64,000 nucleotides of DNA from Stenotrophomonas maltophilia (GCF_006974125.1 NZ_CP037858.1:310001-374000), one strand, 5' to 3'. Shown: positions 43,787-53,114, counted from the stretch's first letter. Made by a program: numbers and translations. Notes: a model not told the origin generated them from the sequence alone.

Positions 43787-46072
43787 TCACGCAGTCGCCG
43801 TCGCCATCGCACTCATCCGCACCGGGATCGACTTGGCGGCGGGCGTGCCGCTGATGCGGTCGTAATAGTCCAGCGGCAGCAACGGGTTCAGTTCGGGGTA
43901 GTAGCCGGCCAGCGCGCCGCGCGGCATCGGGTAGTCCAGCACGGTCAGGCCTTCGATGCGCCGCTGCACGCCATCGCCGCTGATCGTCTCCAGGCTGACC
44001 AGCGCTTCCTTGTCCAGCCCGCGCGCCAGCCGGTCCTCGATGTTCATGAACAGCACCATGCGATCGTTGTACACGCCGCGATAGCGGTCGTTGTAGCTGT
44101 AAATGGTGGTGTTGTACTGGTCATGCGAGCGCACCGTGGCCAACCGCAGCATGTCCGGATCATGCACGGGATCGTCCACGTCCAGGCCAGGCATCACCAG
44201 GATGTTGGCCTTGCCGTTTGGTGTGGGCCAGACGCGGCGGCGCGGCGGGATGTCCAGATGAAAACCATGCGGCTGCTGGATGCGCTCGTTGAAACCGGTG
44301 TAGATCTCCGGGTACACGGCCGCGATCAGTTCACGGATGGGTGCGTAGTCGTGCATGCAGCCTGCCCAGTCGACCTTGCTGCGTGGCAACGCGGCCATCG
44401 CCATGCGGCAGACGATCTCGACCTCGGGCAACACATCGGCACTGACCGGCTCGAGCACGCCGCGTGAGGCGGTCACATTGGACATCGCGTCTTCGATGGT
44501 GACGAACTGCTCGCCGGCCGGCGTAATGATGCGCTCCGAGCGCGCCACCACCGGCAGGATCAGCGCATCGCGGCCATGAACCAGATGACCGCGGTTGAGC
44601 TTGGTGGCGATGCCCACGGTCAGGTCCAGACCACGCATTGCCTCGTACGCGCGCGGCGTATCGGGCACCGCATGGATGAAGTTGCCGCCCAGGCCGATGA
44701 ACACCTTGGCGCTGCCGTCCAGCATCGCCTCGATCGACTCGACCACGTGATGGCCGTGCTCGCGCGGCGGATCGAAACCGAACACCTGCTGCACGCGGTC
44801 CAGGTAGGCCGGCTTGGGCTTCTCGTCGATGCCGACGGTGCGGTCACCCTGCACATTGGAATGGCCACGGATCGGCCCGATGCCAGCACCGGGCTTGCCG
44901 AAGTTGCCACGGAGCAACAGCAGGTTGGCGACCTGCTGCAGCAGGCGTGAGCCGTACTGATGCTGGGTCAGCCCCATGCCGTAGCAGATCACGGTGGCAT
45001 TGGAGCGGAGGTAGATCTCCGCACAGCGACGGATCTGCACCTGCGAAATGCCGGACACCTGCACGATCTGTTCCCAGTCCTGCGCCATCACGTCGTCGCG
45101 CAGCGCCTCCAGGCCCACCGTGTGTTCTGACAGGAACGCATGGTCGAGCACGCGCTCACCCTGCGCCTCGCGCTCGAACATCACCTTCATCATGCCCTTG
45201 ATCAGGGCCAGGTCGCCGCCGATACGGATGTGCACGAACTCACTGGTGATTTCGGTCGAACCAAACGTGGCCATCTGCACCATGTCCTGCGGTTCGGCAA
45301 AGCGGATCAGCGCACGCTCGGGCATCGGATTGACGGCCACGATGGGAATGCCGCGTTTACGCGCCTCGACCAGGTTGCTCATCATCCGTGGCGAGTTGGT
45401 GCCGGTGTTCTGGCCGATCACGAAGATCGCCTCGGCGTGCTCGAAATCCTGCAGCACGATGGTGCCCTTGCCCACCCCGATGGCCGGTGGCAGGCCACGA
45501 CTGGTCGGCTCATGGCACATGTTCGAGCAGTCCGGGAAGTTGTTGGTGCCGAACTCGCGCACGAAGATCGAATACAGGAACGCGGCTTCGTTGGGCGTGC
45601 GGCCGGACGTGTAGAACTCGGCCCGGTGCGGGCTGTCCAGCGCCTGCAGATGGCGGCCGATCAGCGCGAAGGCATCGTCCCAGCTGCACGGCACATAGTG
45701 GTCAGTCGCCGCGTCGTAGCGCATCGGCTCGGTCAGCCGGCCCTGCATCTCCAGCCAGTAATCGGTCTGCGCCATCAGTTCGGTCACGGTGTGCTGGGCG
45801 AACAGCTCACGACCGGCACGGAACTGCGTGGCTTCCCAGGCCAGTGCCTTCGCGCCGTTCTCGCAGAACTCCAGCTTCCTGCGTTCGTCGGCGTCGGGGA
45901 ACGCGCAGCTGGGGCACTTGAAGCCGCCGGGCTGGTTCATCGCCAGCAATGCCTTCGACCCCTTGCCGATCACGCTCTGCTGCAGCAGCACCCTGGCCGT
46001 GGCGCCGGCGGCACCCCAGCCACCGGCGGGCTGGTTGTAGGGCTTGTAACGCGGCGGCTTCTGCTCGGACAT
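43787..46072 (-). CDS. FdhF/YdeP family molybdopterin oxidoreductase
   Basis: This 761-residue molybdenum enzyme is of the YdeP type, related to formate dehydrogenase H. It has the N-terminal cysteines KCPSCAFPDADERRKLEFCENGAKA, cofactor-binding stretches (FYTSGRTPNEAAFLYSIFVREFGTNN; ADIFVIGQNTGTN-like EAIFVIGQNTGTNSPRM; RGHSNVQGDRTVGID) and a C-terminal cofactor domain. No twin-arginine signal is seen, so it is cytoplasmic. YdeP is linked to acid resistance in E. coli; its substrate is unproven. ATG 46072 (MSEQKPP) is chosen over an upstream extension. It is divergent from fdhD, whose product would sulfurate its cofactor. Confidence 0.92.
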   Translation of the reverse strand: MSEQKPPRYKPYNQPAGGWGAAGATARVLLQQSVIGKGSKALLAMNQPGGFKCPSCAFPDADERRKLEFCENGAKALAWEATQFRAGRELFAQHTVTELMAQTDYWLEMQGRLTEPMRYDAATDHYVPCSWDDAFALIGRHLQALDSPHRAEFYTSGRTPNEAAFLYSIFVREFGTNNFPDCSNMCHEPTSRGLPPAIGVGKGTIVLQDFEHAEAIFVIGQNTGTNSPRMMSNLVEARKRGIPIVAVNPMPERALIRFAEPQDMVQMATFGSTEITSEFVHIRIGGDLALIKGMMKVMFEREAQGERVLDHAFLSEHTVGLEALRDDVMAQDWEQIVQVSGISQVQIRRCAEIYLRSNATVICYGMGLTQHQYGSRLLQQVANLLLLRGNFGKPGAGIGPIRGHSNVQGDRTVGIDEKPKPAYLDRVQQVFGFDPPREHGHHVVESIEAMLDGSAKVFIGLGGNFIHAVPDTPRAYEAMRGLDLTVGIATKLNRGHLVHGRDALILPVVARSERIITPAGEQFVTIEDAMSNVTASRGVLEPVSADVLPEVEIVCRMAMAALPRSKVDWAGCMHDYAPIRELIAAVYPEIYTGFNERIQQPHGFHLDIPPRRRVWPTPNGKANILVMPGLDVDDPVHDPDMLRLATVRSHDQYNTTIYSYNDRYRGVYNDRMVLFMNIEDRLARGLDKEALVSLETISGDGVQRRIEGLTVLDYPMPRGALAGYYPELNPLLPLDYYDRISGTPAAKSIPVRMSAMATATA

Positions 46073-46316
46073 GTTCGGGAACCTGGCGGGAGGAACGCGG
46101 CAACAATGGGCACAACGCGGTCCGGCGGCGCTTTCAATCGCACGGCCAGCCCCACAGTCAAACACGGCCTGCGTGGCTTCGCCAGTGGGTGCACGCTGTT
46201 TTCAGCGCAGCCTGCCATGACAACGGTTACACCTGCGTCAGCGCATGGCCACTGCGCTATTCTCGATGCCGTGGGTGGTCCACCACCTGCGTATCTCTCT
46301 TGTCCGGACGCGCTGC

Positions 46317-47156
46317 ATGCCTGATTCGACCCCACCGCACACCCCGCCTGCCGGCACGGCCCAGCGCCCGTTGCAGCGCTGGCGCAGCGAGGGGCAACAG
46401 CCGCAGGTCGACGTGGTGGCCGAGGAAGTGCCGGTGGCGCTGCGCTACAACGGCGCCGCCTTCGCAGTGATGATGGCCACGCCCTGCGACCTGGAGGACT
46501 TTGCGCTGGGCTTTTCACTCAGCGAGGGACTGATCGCTACGCCCTCGCAGTTGCTGTCGATCGACATCCGCCCGCAGCTGGAGGGCATCGAACTGCAGAT
46601 GACGGTGACCGACGACGCGCCCGGCGCCGACCTGGATCCGGCCAATGGGCGCCTGCTGCCCGGCCGCGGTGGCTGCGGCCTGTGTGGCACGCGGCAGCTG
46701 GAGGAAGTACTGCGACCGCTGCCCGAGGTGCGCGAACGGCGGACCTATCCGCCGGCGGCGCTGCAACGGGCGCTGGCCACGCTGGCGCAGCATCAGCCGA
46801 TGAACGCGGTGAGTGGTTCGACCCATGCCGCGGCCTGGGCCGACGCCAGCGGTCGCATCGGCTGGGTGCGCGAAGACGTCGGCCGCCACAACGCGCTGGA
46901 CAAGCTGATCGGCGCCCTGCATCACAATGAACACACGATCGAGGGTGGGCTACTGGTGATTTCCAGCCGCGCCAGCTACGAAATGGTCAGCAAGGCCGTG
47001 CGGGCCGGGGTCAGCGTGCTGGCTGCTGTCTCGGCACCGACCGCGCTGGCTATCGACCTGGCCCGCAGTGCAGGCCTGTGCCTGGTCGGGTTCGCGCGGG
47101 AGAGCGGGTTCAATGTGTATACCCATCCCGAGCGGCTGCAGGCGGACGACACGTAG
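46317..47156 (+). CDS. fdhD: FdhD sulfurtransferase for formate dehydrogenase-type enzymes
   Basis: This is a 279-residue cytoplasmic protein that transfers sulfur from IscS to the molybdenum cofactor of formate dehydrogenase-like enzymes. The conserved pair of cysteines is in GRGGCGLCGTRQLE. Other family motifs are VAEEVPVALRYNG, ATPCDLEDFALGFSLSEGLI, GWVREDVGRHNALDKLIGA and ISSRASYEMVSKAVRAGV. ATG 46317 (MPDSTPPH) is preferred over ATG 46245, whose extra residues are not conserved. Its only clear client in the window is the divergent YdeP-type enzyme. The stop overlaps a GTAG repeat. Confidence 0.95.
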   Translation: MPDSTPPHTPPAGTAQRPLQRWRSEGQQPQVDVVAEEVPVALRYNGAAFAVMMATPCDLEDFALGFSLSEGLIATPSQLLSIDIRPQLEGIELQMTVTDDAPGADLDPANGRLLPGRGGCGLCGTRQLEEVLRPLPEVRERRTYPPAALQRALATLAQHQPMNAVSGSTHAAAWADASGRIGWVREDVGRHNALDKLIGALHHNEHTIEGGLLVISSRASYEMVSKAVRAGVSVLAAVSAPTALAIDLARSAGLCLVGFARESGFNVYTHPERLQADDT

Positions 47157-47240
47157 AGTCGACTGTCAGTCGACTGCTCTTCGTTCAGCCCCCCGAGAAC
47201 CCCACGCTGCGCGCGATGGATGACTGACAGTCGAGTCTAC
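47153..47240. repeat. SMAG-like repeat pair
   Basis: GTAG-AGTCGACT-GTC-AGTCGACT (47153-47175) and an inverted unit GACTGACAGTC ending CTAC (about 47222-47240) lie between convergent genes; the fdhD stop is inside the first GTAG. Confidence 0.7.
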
Positions 47241-47299
47241 CCGGTCGGCTCCATTCAGACCGGCCCGGGCGGCCACTGCCACCCGGGCCAGGCCGCATC

Positions 47300-47836
47300 T
47301 CAGCGCAGCGCGACCTTCGGGAAGTCCACCGGCACGTCAAACGCTACGTTGACGTAGTTGGTGAACAGGTTGAGCGCCACGTGGGCGAGGATCTCGACGA
47401 TCTGCTCATCATCGAAGCCGGCCGCACGCAGCGCTTGCACATCGCCGTCGGCGACCTGCGCACGCTGTTCGACCACCTTCAGCGCGAAGTCCAATGCCGC
47501 CGAGGTGGCCGGATCGCTGGACTGGCCGATCTGCGCGGCAGCCATCTGCTCGCTGCTGGCACCGGCCTTGCGGCCCAACGCGGTGTGCGCGGCCAGGCAG
47601 TATTCGCAGGCATTGCGGTTGGCGATGGCCACGGCGATCTGCTCGCCCAGCAGCGGCGACAGGCGACCGCCGCCCAGCGCGCCGAACGAACCCCACATGC
47701 TCTGCAGGGCGGCCGGCGAGTTGGCCACGGCACGGAACATGGCGGGGGTGGCGCCAAAGGCGGCGTGGACCTGGCCCAGCAGAGCCTGGCGGTCGGCGGT
47801 GGTGTTGGTGGCATCGATCAGGGGGACACGGGACAT
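47300..47836 (-). CDS. Carboxymuconolactone decarboxylase family (AhpD-like) protein
   Basis: This 178-residue helical protein has the AhpD-type active site C-x2-C-x3-H in NACEYCLAAHTALGRK, so it may act as an alkylhydroperoxidase or in thiol redox. It also has the typical entry (FRAVANSPAALQSMWGSFGAL) and C-terminal NLFTNYVNVAFDVPVDFP. ATG 47836 lies 112 bases from a divergent AraC-family gene. This arrangement (AraC regulator opposite an uncharacterised CMD-family protein) is common and implies that the AraC protein activates it. The substrate is unknown. Confidence 0.92.
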   Translation of the reverse strand: MSRVPLIDATNTTADRQALLGQVHAAFGATPAMFRAVANSPAALQSMWGSFGALGGGRLSPLLGEQIAVAIANRNACEYCLAAHTALGRKAGASSEQMAAAQIGQSSDPATSAALDFALKVVEQRAQVADGDVQALRAAGFDDEQIVEILAHVALNLFTNYVNVAFDVPVDFPKVALR

Positions 47837-47948
47837 GGTGGATCTCCTTGGGAAAGCGCCCGGGATTGGACGACCCGCTCATCCTAGGTAGACTCTCCGG
47901 ACGCATCACACGCAATCAGCCGAACATATTGTCCATTCGTCCACGAAC

Positions 47949-48824
47949 ATGCCCGCCGACACCTCCGCACCCGACCGCCTCTCCTCCCTGCTGGAACGCT
48001 TCCGGGTGCAGGCCGCGCTGTTTCACAGCGGTCCGCTGTGCGGGCGCCACGTCTTCGAACCGCAGCCCGGTCGTGCGTTCCTGCACATCCTGCGCCAGGG
48101 TGAAATGGAGGTCCGTCATCCCGGGGGTGATATTGCGCTGCCCCGGTTGAAGATCGACACACCCAGCCTGCTGCTGTATCCGCAGCCGCTGCACCATGTG
48201 TTCTTCAACGCACCGCTGGATGGCCCGGATTTCACCTGCGCCACGCTGGACTTCGATGGCGGCGCGCGCAATCCGATCGTGCAGTCGCTGCCGCCAGTGA
48301 TGGTGGTGCCGCTGGCAGCGATCGGCGAACTGGATGACACCCTGCACCTGCTGTTTGCCGAGGCCGATCGCCAGCGCTGCGGGTCACGGCTGCTGACCAA
48401 CCGGCTGTTCGAGGTGGCGCTGATCCAGATCCTGCGCTGGGTGGTCGATCACCCGGATGCGGCCGGCGTCAGCCATGGGTTGATGCGGGGGCTGTCCGAT
48501 GCGCGGCTGGCCCGTACGCTGGTGGCGATGCACCAGGCGCCACAGGACGAATGGACGCTGCCGCGCATGGCTGCGACTGCCGGCATGTCGCGCAGCGCGT
48601 TCGCGGCAGTGTTCAAGGAGGTGATGCAGGCGACGCCGGCCGCTTATCTGCTGGACTGGCGGCTGAGCCTGGCCTGCGCGCAGCTGCGGGCCGGCGTGGC
48701 GGTCAAGCAGGTGGCGATCGAGGTGGGGTTTGCCGATACCGCCTCGCTGTCGAAGGCGTTCCGCAAGCGGTTGGGGGCATCGCCGAGGGCGTGGTTGGCC
48801 GCGAGCGCAGCGCAGGCTGGGTAA
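47949..48824 (+). CDS. AraC family transcriptional regulator
   Basis: This 291-residue regulator has a cupin-type N-terminal sensing domain (PLCGRHVFEPQPGRAFLHILRQGEMEV) and a C-terminal pair of AraC helix-turn-helix motifs (WTLPRMAATAGMSRSAFAAVFKEVMQATPAAYLLDWRL; VAIEVGFADTASLSKAFRKRLGASP). ATG 47949 is the start. It is divergent from the AhpD-like gene and is its probable activator. The effector is unknown; related proteins often answer to organic peroxide or electrophile stress, but nothing in this sequence shows it. Confidence 0.93.
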   Translation: MPADTSAPDRLSSLLERFRVQAALFHSGPLCGRHVFEPQPGRAFLHILRQGEMEVRHPGGDIALPRLKIDTPSLLLYPQPLHHVFFNAPLDGPDFTCATLDFDGGARNPIVQSLPPVMVVPLAAIGELDDTLHLLFAEADRQRCGSRLLTNRLFEVALIQILRWVVDHPDAAGVSHGLMRGLSDARLARTLVAMHQAPQDEWTLPRMAATAGMSRSAFAAVFKEVMQATPAAYLLDWRLSLACAQLRAGVAVKQVAIEVGFADTASLSKAFRKRLGASPRAWLAASAAQAG

Positions 48825-48835
48825 ATAGGTGAGGG

Positions 48836-48922
48836 GTAGAGTCGACCGCTGGTCGACTATCGCGCGAAGCGCGGGGGTTTCGTTGTCTGACCGAAGGGCA
48901 GCCGACCAGCGGTCGGCTCTAC
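48836..48922. repeat. SMAG repeat pair
   Basis: GTAG-AGTCGACC-GCT-GGTCGACT (48836-48858) faces AGCCGACC-AGC-GGTCGGCT ending CTAC (48900-48922), between the convergent AraC and TetR genes. Confidence 0.78.
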
Positions 48923-48953
48923 CACGGCCGATGTCTGCGCGCCGGCTGGCCGC

Positions 48954-49514
48954 TCAACTGGACGTTCCGTCAGGCTTCGCCAACAACCCGGCGATGCGCT
49001 CGGCCACACGGGCGCGCACGCCTTCATCCAGCTGGCCTTCGTACATCGCTTCGTAGATCCACAGGCCATCGGCGGCCAGCCGCGCCACGAAATTGTCGAG
49101 CGCGGCGCTGTCTTCCGCTGCACCCGCCTCCGGCGGCAGCGGTGCCCAGCGACGTACGGCCGGCCCCCACGGGCGCTCATCGGCGTCCGGGTCGGCCGAC
49201 TCGAGCATGAACATCAGCTCGGCACGGGTGGCACTCTGCGCCGAGACACGCACGAAGGTCTGGTAGCGCTCCAGTGCCGTCGCTTCGTCCGCGCGCTTGC
49301 CCAGCAGCGTTTCCATCGACGTTTCCCAGGCCTGCACCAGGTGCTCGTCGATGCCGCGCAGCAGCGCTTCGCGCGACGGAAAGTGGTACAGCAGGCCGCC
49401 GCGGGTCAGCTTGGCCTCGGCCGCCACCGACTCGAAGGTCACCGCACGCACGCCGTCACGATTGATCACGTTGACGGCGGCGTCGAGGATGCGGTCGCGC
49501 TTGCTGGTTCTCAT
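48954..49514 (-). CDS. TetR family regulator of the adjacent MFS pump
   Basis: This 186-residue repressor-type protein has an N-terminal helix-turn-helix (TFESVAAEAKLTRGGLLYHF, about residues 25-44) and a C-terminal TetR domain. ATG 49514 lies four bases after the MFS stop, so the two genes are one operon. The perfect palindrome before the MFS gene is the obvious operator, giving an autoregulated pump-repressor unit in which the repressor gene is second, a less common order than divergence. The inducer is unknown, probably a pump substrate. Confidence 0.92.
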   Translation of the reverse strand: MRTSKRDRILDAAVNVINRDGVRAVTFESVAAEAKLTRGGLLYHFPSREALLRGIDEHLVQAWETSMETLLGKRADEATALERYQTFVRVSAQSATRAELMFMLESADPDADERPWGPAVRRWAPLPPEAGAAEDSAALDNFVARLAADGLWIYEAMYEGQLDEGVRARVAERIAGLLAKPDGTSS

Positions 49515-49518
49515 CGCT

Positions 49519-51051
49519 TCATGTTACGCGATCGGCCGCGCCCTCGCGGCTGCCAACGCGGCCACGCAGCAGGCGCGCCAGGATCGTCGCGCCCATCGCC
49601 AGCACTGCGGTGATCACCAGCAGCACGATCTGGTAGCCACGGTCATACGCGGCCGCGGCCAGTGCGAACCACTCACCCTGCCCGCTCTCGCGCGCGGCAT
49701 GCAGCGCCTGGGTGAAACCCTCGCGGGCAAGCGCGGGCATGTCGGCCGAGACCGGCAGGAACGCGCTGTACATCGCGGCGCTCAGGCTGCCCAGCATCGC
49801 CACCGCCAGCAGGCCGCCGAACTCATAGGACACTTCTTCCACCGACGAGGCCATGCCCGCACGGTGCGCCGGCACGTTGTTGAGGATGGCAGTGGACGCC
49901 ACCGAGATGGCCGAACCCATGCCGAAGCCGGTGATGGCCATGCCGGCGACCACCCAGCCCAGGCCGTGCGGGAAGCCGAACGCCACCACGCCGACACCCA
50001 GCGCGCCTGCGGCCAGGCCACCGCAGATCAGCGGGCGCAGGCCCACCCGGTGCAGGATGCTGCCGCCCAGCAGCGCGCTGGGCAGGCTGCTCAGTGCCGC
50101 CACCGAGACCAGCAGGCCCGCCTGCAGCGGCGTGAAACCTGCCACCAGCTGGAAGCGCTGGGTGGTGACCAGCTGCAGGCCGGCCATCGCGAACAGGGTG
50201 AATACTGCCGACAGCGTGCCGGCCAGGAACGCCGGATTGCGGAAGATCGCGAAATCCAGCAGCGGGTACGGCAGCTGCTGCTGGCGGCGTGCGAACGCCG
50301 CACCGCTGACGACGGCCAGCAGCAGCGCGCCTGCGCCCAGCGCATACGACGGCGGCGTAGCGATCAACGACTTGATCGCCAGCACCAGGCCGGACAGTGC
50401 AGCCAATGCCAGAACTGAAGACACCAGGTCCCACGGCCGCGAGGTGTCGCGCTGGCCTTCCGGCGCCAGCAGCAGCGTGGCCACGAAGGCGACCACCACC
50501 ACCGGCACGTTGATCAGGAACACCGAGCCCCACCAGAAGTGCTGCAGCAGCCAGCCGCCAATGATCGGGCCGAGCGCCGCACCGACGATGGCCACCGAAC
50601 CCCAGATCGCGATGGCGATGTTGCGTTCGCGCTCTTCGTGGAAGCTCAGGCCGATCAGCGCCAGCGTGGCCGGCATCATCGCTGCGGCACCGATCGCCAG
50701 GAACGCGCGTGCGGCAATCAGCTGCGCTGCGGTGTCGGCGAACGCCGCTGCCAGCGAGGCGACGCCGAACACCACCAGGCCGATCAGGAACATGCGGCGG
50801 TGGCCGATGCGGTCGCCCAGCGTGCCCGCACCCAGCAGCAGGCCGGCCATCACCAGCGGATACGCGTTGATGATCCACAGCGCCTGGCCGGCACTGGCCG
50901 AGAGTTCCTCGGTCAGGGTGGGCAGTGCGGTGTAGAGCACGGAGTTGTCGAGCGTGACCAGCAGCAGGCCAGCGGCGACGGTGAACAACAGTGCCCAGCG
51001 ACGGGCACGCGACAGGGCCGGAGCACCGGCCAAGGGCTGGGACAAAGCCAT
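49519..51051 (-). CDS. MFS drug efflux pump, DHA2 (14-helix) type
   Basis: This 510-residue inner-membrane antiporter of the SmvA/QacA group is likely to export cationic antiseptics or drugs. It has motif A-like GAGTLGDRIGHRRMFLIGLV between helices 2 and 3, LDNSVLYTALPTL in helix 1 (motif D1) and motif C-like GSVAIVGAALGPIIGGWLL. ATG 51051 (MALSQPL) is the likely start; ATG 51084 lies inside the operator palindrome. The TetR gene follows directly. Substrate identity is inference from family. Confidence 0.92.
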   Translation of the reverse strand: MALSQPLAGAPALSRARRWALLFTVAAGLLLVTLDNSVLYTALPTLTEELSASAGQALWIINAYPLVMAGLLLGAGTLGDRIGHRRMFLIGLVVFGVASLAAAFADTAAQLIAARAFLAIGAAAMMPATLALIGLSFHEERERNIAIAIWGSVAIVGAALGPIIGGWLLQHFWWGSVFLINVPVVVVAFVATLLLAPEGQRDTSRPWDLVSSVLALAALSGLVLAIKSLIATPPSYALGAGALLLAVVSGAAFARRQQQLPYPLLDFAIFRNPAFLAGTLSAVFTLFAMAGLQLVTTQRFQLVAGFTPLQAGLLVSVAALSSLPSALLGGSILHRVGLRPLICGGLAAGALGVGVVAFGFPHGLGWVVAGMAITGFGMGSAISVASTAILNNVPAHRAGMASSVEEVSYEFGGLLAVAMLGSLSAAMYSAFLPVSADMPALAREGFTQALHAARESGQGEWFALAAAAYDRGYQIVLLVITAVLAMGATILARLLRGRVGSREGAADRVT

Positions 51052-51077
51052 GGGAGAACCTGATGGGGGATGGAGTA

Positions 51078-51117
51078 CGGCCATAACTATACAGGATGTC
51101 CTGTATAGTTATGGCCG
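51078..51117. promoter_or_regulatory. 40-bp perfect palindrome, TetR operator of MFS operon
   Basis: Two 19-base arms separated by TG form a perfect inverted repeat; the inner core is TATACAGGATGTCCTGTATA. It lies 27 bases before the MFS start and contains promoter-like AT sequence. It is by far the longest perfect palindrome here that is not a SMAG unit, and the natural site for the TetR protein encoded in the same operon. Confidence 0.75.
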
Positions 51118-51141
51118 TCGGAGCCAGCCGGTTCAGCTTTT

Positions 51142-51194
51142 GTAGAGGCTGCCTTGCTCGGCTGAACCGCCAGCCAGGCATGGCCTGGCTCTAC
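51142..51194. repeat. SMAG-like repeat
   Basis: GTAG at 51142 is followed by an imperfect hairpin, then AGCCAGGC-AT-GGCCTGGCT ending CTAC at 51194. It lies between the MFS promoter and the 3' end of the zinc operon. Confidence 0.65.
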
Positions 51195-51204
51195 TGTTGA
51201 ACGC

Positions 51205-51951
51205 CTACCGGCAGTCTTCCGGCAGCGCGGCAATCGCCGACACCACCGCCGCCTGCATGCCCTGCCCCACGGCCATGTCCAGCTCCCCGCCCGTTGCCCC
51301 ATGCTGGCGCCGCAGTTCGTCCTCGCACAGGCCGCGCACCCGCGCCCGGGCGTTCGCGCGCAGGCTGCTGCACCGCCAATCGGTGCCGCCCAACGGCAGC
51401 ACCGAATACACCACGCTGTTGCAGGCGTTGCCGGCGCGCTGCTGCAACGACAGTCCGCCGAAATCCCGCGGTTCACTGCTGCGTTGCGGGTCGAAATAGC
51501 TGTCGGGGAAGGTGCGCGCGTACTGCTCGATGTCCACCGCCATGCTGCCTCCACCGGCCAACGGCATCTGCAGCGGCTGCCCGCACGACGTCGCATCGGC
51601 GCGGTGCTGGATGTACTGATAGATCGGCCGGTCCAGCGAAGGATCCTGCTGGGTCACCGCGCTGACCGCCGCCAGCACCGGCAGCGACGCACGATTGGCC
51701 ATGCGCGCCAGCAGTCCCGCCTGCGCCGGCTGGCAACGGTCGCGCAATGTTGCTGCGAGCAGGAGCAGCACATCGTTGCGGAACGCGTGGTCGTCACCCA
51801 GGCGCTGTTCGATACGCTGGCTGGCATCGGACGCCGGTGCCGGAAACGCGACCGCCGGCGGCGCGATCGGTGCGCGCTGCCGCTGCCACCACACCAGCAG
51901 TACCACCGCGCCCAGCAGCACGCCGGCAGCCATGATCCATCGCCTGCGCAT
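51205..51951 (-). CDS. Unknown membrane-anchored protein, last gene of zinc operon
   Basis: This 248-residue protein has one N-terminal membrane anchor (RRRWIMAAGVLLGAVVLLVWW) and a periplasmic, mainly helical domain with six cysteines (DRCQPAQ, TSCGQP, NACNSV, WRCSSL, GLCEDE, EDCR), suggesting disulfides. I do not recognise a family. ATG 51951 overlaps the upstream DUF3299 stop by four bases, so it belongs to the same transcript. A role in assembly or quality control of the zinc transporter is possible from context only. Confidence 0.7.
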   Translation of the reverse strand: MRRRWIMAAGVLLGAVVLLVWWQRQRAPIAPPAVAFPAPASDASQRIEQRLGDDHAFRNDVLLLLAATLRDRCQPAQAGLLARMANRASLPVLAAVSAVTQQDPSLDRPIYQYIQHRADATSCGQPLQMPLAGGGSMAVDIEQYARTFPDSYFDPQRSSEPRDFGGLSLQQRAGNACNSVVYSVLPLGGTDWRCSSLRANARARVRGLCEDELRRQHGATGGELDMAVGQGMQAAVVSAIAALPEDCR

Positions 51952-52571
51952 CAGTTGCGGATCGCCGTCAGCGTGGCTGCCGCGGCATCGTAGGACGCGC
52001 TGGCGATATCTGCATCGAAGCGTTTCACCTGCAGACGGCCGGCAAGCCGGTACGGATCCCACAGATCGCCCAGCGCGATCGGCGTGGCCAGGGTCACGTG
52101 GATGATCTGGTTTGGCGGCGGTGGTGGCACATGGATGCAGGCGCCGTAGAACGGCACGAACAGCAGTTCATCCACCAATCCTGCATCGTTGGTACCGAGC
52201 GGCACCACGTAGCCATCCAGATCCACCGCGCGACCATCGACAGCATCGACCACGCGCGAAGAGCCGAACTGCTTGGCGCGGTCCGGGCTGGAATGGTCGA
52301 TCTCCAACCCCGGTGGCGTGCCCGAGCCGGTGTCGTCGATCAGGCCACCCACGCCGTCCATGCCATTGCGTGACAACCCGATCTGCGGAGGTGGACGCTG
52401 GTAGGTCACTTCGTCCGGCCGCAAGGCGTCCCAGCGATCAATGGCGGCTTCGGCCGTGGCAGAGGACGCCGGTTTGTCCTGCGGCGTTACCACCACCGCA
52501 TCGCCGCCCGGCGCCGTACAGCCCGCCAACCACAGGCATCCCAACGCCAGTAACAGGTGACTACGGTTCAT
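51951..52571 (-). CDS. DUF3299 lipoprotein (second copy)
   Basis: This 206-residue lipoprotein has lipobox LWLAGCTAP. DUF3299 core: DLDGYVVPLGTNDAGLVDELLFVPFYGACIHVPPPPPNQIIHV, with the conserved Cys-x-His pair followed by a run of prolines, a plausible metal site. The family is found with ABC transporters of the MacB/LolCDE type and DUF2796/ZrgA proteins. It is a paralogue of the next gene upstream, with which it overlaps by 11 bases. A role in periplasmic zinc delivery is inferred from the operon. Confidence 0.87.
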   Translation of the reverse strand: MNRSHLLLALGCLWLAGCTAPGGDAVVVTPQDKPASSATAEAAIDRWDALRPDEVTYQRPPPQIGLSRNGMDGVGGLIDDTGSGTPPGLEIDHSSPDRAKQFGSSRVVDAVDGRAVDLDGYVVPLGTNDAGLVDELLFVPFYGACIHVPPPPPNQIIHVTLATPIALGDLWDPYRLAGRLQVKRFDADIASASYDAAAATLTAIRN

Positions 52572-53112
52572 AGGGCCTCAGCTGTGCGTCACGCATGGTG
52601 TAGGCCGAACCGGCCAGATCGTCGTCCAAGCGTTCGGCCCGCAGGGTGCCGGCCAGGAAGAACGGCGAATACATGTCCGGCATCTCGATCGGGCGCGGCA
52701 GCACCACGTGCACGATCTGGTTCGGCGGCGGTGGTGGCACGTGGATGCAGGCGCCGTAGTACGGCACGAACAGGAACTCGGTCAACCGCCCGTCCTGCGC
52801 GTTGGCCAGTGGTACCACGTAGCCCGGCAGGCGCACCGGCCGCTGCAGTACCGTGTCCACGGTGCGGAAGGTGCCGAACTGCGGCATGCGCCGGTTGCCG
52901 TTGTGCTCGACTTCCGGGCCCTCGCCCCGCTCCAGCGCGGCCAGCTCGTCCCTCGGCATCATCTGCAGCCAATCCAGCTCCTGCTCCGCAGCAATTGCCG
53001 GGTCATCACGGTCGACCACCGGCGCGGGCGGCAAGGCCTGCACGCCGGTGTCCACCGGCCGCTCGCAGGCAACCAGGGCAAGCACCATCGGCAGCGACAG
53101 CATCCAGCGCAT
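52561..53112 (-). CDS. DUF3299 lipoprotein (first copy)
   Basis: This 183-residue lipoprotein (LALVACERP) starts at ATG 53112; the open frame continues upstream, but only inside the permease gene. It carries the same core as the next gene: LPGYVVPLANAQ and FLFVPYYGACIHVPPPPPNQI. It starts two bases after the permease stop. Presence of two copies in one operon suggests a heterodimer or separate partners. Function is not established. Confidence 0.87.
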   Translation of the reverse strand: MRWMLSLPMVLALVACERPVDTGVQALPPAPVVDRDDPAIAAEQELDWLQMMPRDELAALERGEGPEVEHNGNRRMPQFGTFRTVDTVLQRPVRLPGYVVPLANAQDGRLTEFLFVPYYGACIHVPPPPPNQIVHVVLPRPIEMPDMYSPFFLAGTLRAERLDDDLAGSAYTMRDAQLRPYEP

Positions 53113-53114
53113 GC

